Notes under the pieces: generated by a model
What the model saw: the letters and a program-made list of their open reading frames with translations, nothing else
Database searches by the model: none
What the model was told of the DNA's origin: nothing
Origin: an uncultured Collinsella sp.
Lineage (GTDB): Bacteria; Actinomycetota; Coriobacteriia; Coriobacteriales; Coriobacteriaceae
Length of the DNA stretch: 23,557 bases
Assembly (NCBI GenBank): GCA_900549185.1
Contig: URNM01000013.1
Span: 1-23,557, forward strand
Reading direction: 5' to 3'
Shown: one piece after another, positions 22,142 through 23,557 of the stretch
Position numbering within the stretch: the first letter of the stretch is position 1
Layout: each line of letters begins with the position of its first letter
Position numbers and translations under genes: made by a program

Positions 22142-22801
22142 ATGAAAAACGTTCTGTGCTTTGGCGACAGCAATACCTACGGCTATGATCCGGCGGGCAT
22201 GCGCGACGGCACCGCGGTACGCTATGCGCACGATGTGCGCTGGTGCGGCGTGGCCCAGCGCGATCTGGGCGAGGGCTGGCACGTGATTGAGGAAGGCCTC
22301 AACGGCCGCACGACGGTGCGTGACGACATGTGCCATCTGGACACTAATCTCAACGGCATCCGCGCGTTGCCGATGCTGCTCGAGGCTCATAAGCCGCTGG
22401 ATGCGATCGTGATTATGCTGGGCACCAACGACTGCAAGACGGTCTTTAACGTGGGGGCTGCCGATATCGCTGACGGTGCCATGGCGCTGATTCGCACCGT
22501 CCGCGCGTTTCCCTGGACCGAAGCCGCGCCCTGCCCGCGTATTCTGCTGATGGCGCCTATCAAGATTAAACCGCAGATCGCCGATGTGTACATGACCGAC
22601 TTTGACGAGCGCTCCGTCGAGGCCTCGGAGCATTTTGCCGAATACTATGCGTATGCTGCTAAACAGTTTGGCTGCGACTTTTTGAATGCCGCTGATTTTG
22701 CCGAGCCGGGCGATATCGATTATCTGCACATGATGCCCGAAAGCCACGAGAGCCTGGGCCACGCCGTGGCAGCCAAGCTCCAAGAGATGCTCGGAGAGTA
22801 G
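22142..22801 (+). CDS. SGNH/GDSL hydrolase, MsAcT arylesterase/acyltransferase-like
   Basis: A 219-residue serine hydrolase without a signal peptide, so cytoplasmic. Block I is LCFGDSNTYGYDP with nucleophile Ser10, block II LNGRTT (Gly55), block III MLGTNDCKTVF (Asn96), and block V DYLH with Asp193 and His196. The segments EEGLNGRTT...LNG...LP and PLDAIVIMLGTNDCK follow the pattern of the Mycobacterium smegmatis acyltransferase MsAcT. The natural substrate is unknown; an acetyl or other short-chain ester is likely. AGAGGAAGG precedes the ATG by ~8 bases. Its promoter was not identified; the spacer from the previous gene is mostly terminator. It converges on thiD across a strong hairpin. Confidence 0.9.
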   Translation: MKNVLCFGDSNTYGYDPAGMRDGTAVRYAHDVRWCGVAQRDLGEGWHVIEEGLNGRTTVRDDMCHLDTNLNGIRALPMLLEAHKPLDAIVIMLGTNDCKTVFNVGAADIADGAMALIRTVRAFPWTEAAPCPRILLMAPIKIKPQIADVYMTDFDERSVEASEHFAEYYAYAAKQFGCDFLNAADFAEPGDIDYLHMMPESHESLGHAVAAKLQEMLGE

Positions 22802-22807
22802 CGCGAC

Positions 22808-22852
22808 CCCAAGCCACCGCAAAGGGGACAGGCGCCTTTGCGGTGGCTTGGG
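22808..22852. repeat. 18-bp perfect hairpin between convergent genes
   Basis: CCCAAGCCACCGCAAAGG (22808-22825) is the exact reverse complement of 22835-22852, with a 9-base loop GGACAGGCG. It lies 7 bases after the SGNH gene stop and 9 bases before the thiD stop. There is no T-run on either strand. It may be a bidirectional terminator or a copy of an interspersed palindromic repeat. Confidence 0.85.
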
Positions 22853-22861
22853 CTGCGAATC

Positions 22862-23557
22862 TTAATATTGCCACATGTGGTTGACGGGGCCAGAGCCTTT
22901 GCCCATGTCCAGGCCGGCGGCCAGAGCGCCTGTCAGGTAGGCCTTGCCGGCGTTGACGGCGTCGGCAAGATCCATGCCCTGAGCCAGCGCGCAGGCGATG
23001 GCGGACGAGAGCGTGCATCCGGTGCCGTGTGTGTTGTCGGTCTCGATGCGCTTGTGGCGGAACCACGTGGTGAGTGGATCTCCCAGATGGTTGCCCTCGT
23101 CATCGAGTGGCGCGGGTTCGGCCAGTACATCGTTGGCCTCGTTGACAAGATGCCCACCCTTAACGAGGGATGCGCAACCAAAGCGGCGGGTGAGGAGCAT
23201 GGCAGCATTTTGCTGCGTGCGCTCGGAGTCGACCTCGTAGTCGAGCAGGGCCATGGCCTCGGGAATATTGGGCGTGATAACCGTCGCTAGCGGGAACAGG
23301 CGGCGGGTGAGCGCCTCGGCGGCATCTTCGGCAATCAGCCGCGCGCCCGAGGTGGCGACCATGACGGGGTCGACGACGATATGACGCGCGCCGTACTGGC
23401 GCAGCTTCTCAGCGATCACGCGGATCAGCTCAATGGAGGAGACCATACCGATCTTCACCGCGTCGGGGAAGATATCGGTAAACACCGCGTCGAGCTGCTC
23501 TGCGAGGAAGTGCGGAGTGGACTCGAGAATGTCGGTGACGCCGGTGGTATTCTGGGC
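22862..23557 (-). CDS. thiD: Hydroxymethylpyrimidine (phosphate) kinase, truncated by window end
   Basis: ThiD phosphorylates HMP and HMP-P for thiamine biosynthesis. About 231 residues are visible; the frame stays open through the window edge, beginning AQNTTGVTDILESTPHF, so ~35-45 N-terminal residues with the start lie outside. Ribokinase-fold motifs are VKIGM, VVDPVMVATSGARL, TPNIPEAMALL, LVKGGHL and the anion-hole/catalytic DNTHGTGCTLSSAIACALAQG (two overlapping parts). A GTG at 23485 within the gene is not the real start because conserved sequence continues upstream. No TPP riboswitch can be assessed, since the 5' end is missing. Confidence 0.94.
   Translation of the reverse strand, partial: AQNTTGVTDILESTPHFLAEQLDAVFTDIFPDAVKIGMVSSIELIRVIAEKLRQYGARHIVVDPVMVATSGARLIAEDAAEALTRRLFPLATVITPNIPEAMALLDYEVDSERTQQNAAMLLTRRFGCASLVKGGHLVNEANDVLAEPAPLDDEGNHLGDPLTTWFRHKRIETDNTHGTGCTLSSAIACALAQGMDLADAVNAGKAYLTGALAAGLDMGKGSGPVNHMWQY

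Noticed and set aside
23485..23557. thiD starting at GTG 23485
   Set aside because: The upstream in-frame sequence AQNTTGVTDIL matches the conserved ThiD N-terminal region, so the gene continues past the window edge.

Overview
The window is high-GC bacterial chromosome, densely coding, and looks like a Coriobacteriia genome (Collinsella-like). This placement is inferred from gene order and protein style: a dcw cluster without ftsA, SepF and DivIVA as division partners, long Pro/Arg-rich tails on FtsW and FtsQ, and strong GC3 bias that creates long antisense shadow frames. No rRNA, tRNA, CRISPR array or insertion sequence was seen. The first 36 bases are not biological: they hold a Nextera transposase adapter fused to a truncated murD, so the left edge is an assembly end.

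Layout. (1) 37-8607, plus strand: cell-wall and division cluster murD(partial)-ftsW-murG-murC-murB-ftsQ-ftsZ, closed by a strong terminator. (2) 8818-14051, plus: pgeF followed, with an ATGA overlap, by the high-affinity phosphate operon pstS-pstC-pstA-pstB-phoU. (3) 14172-16735, plus: yggS-sepF-yggT-divIVA, ended by a terminator. In many Gram-positives pgeF(ylmD)-yggS(ylmE)-sepF-yggT are contiguous after ftsZ, so the pst operon appears inserted into this block. (4) 16900-19448, minus: a nitroreductase, a spacer with a 25-bp perfect inverted repeat, then a DUF47 protein and a PiT-type phosphate transporter. (5) 19699-22801, plus: a small unknown protein with a probable leaderless promoter, a Bax-inhibitor-1-like membrane protein, a PARG/macrodomain-like protein with an altered catalytic motif, and an SGNH hydrolase. 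(6) 22862-end, minus: thiD, cut by the window end.

Function. Region 1 takes UDP-MurNAc precursors through MurB, MurC, MurD and MurG to lipid II, which FtsW polymerises at the FtsZ ring. FtsQ, SepF, YggT and DivIVA organise division and the poles. Two phosphate uptake systems (PstSCAB-PhoU, Pit-DUF47) sit within 10 kb of each other.

The points most worth a second look are the QEE-to-QEA change in the PARG-like protein, a PhoU lacking most of its metal-binding residues, a yggT that seems to start at AUC, the 11-bp tandem repeat upstream of pgeF-pst, the long inverted repeat at 17596-17704, and the adapter at the left end.
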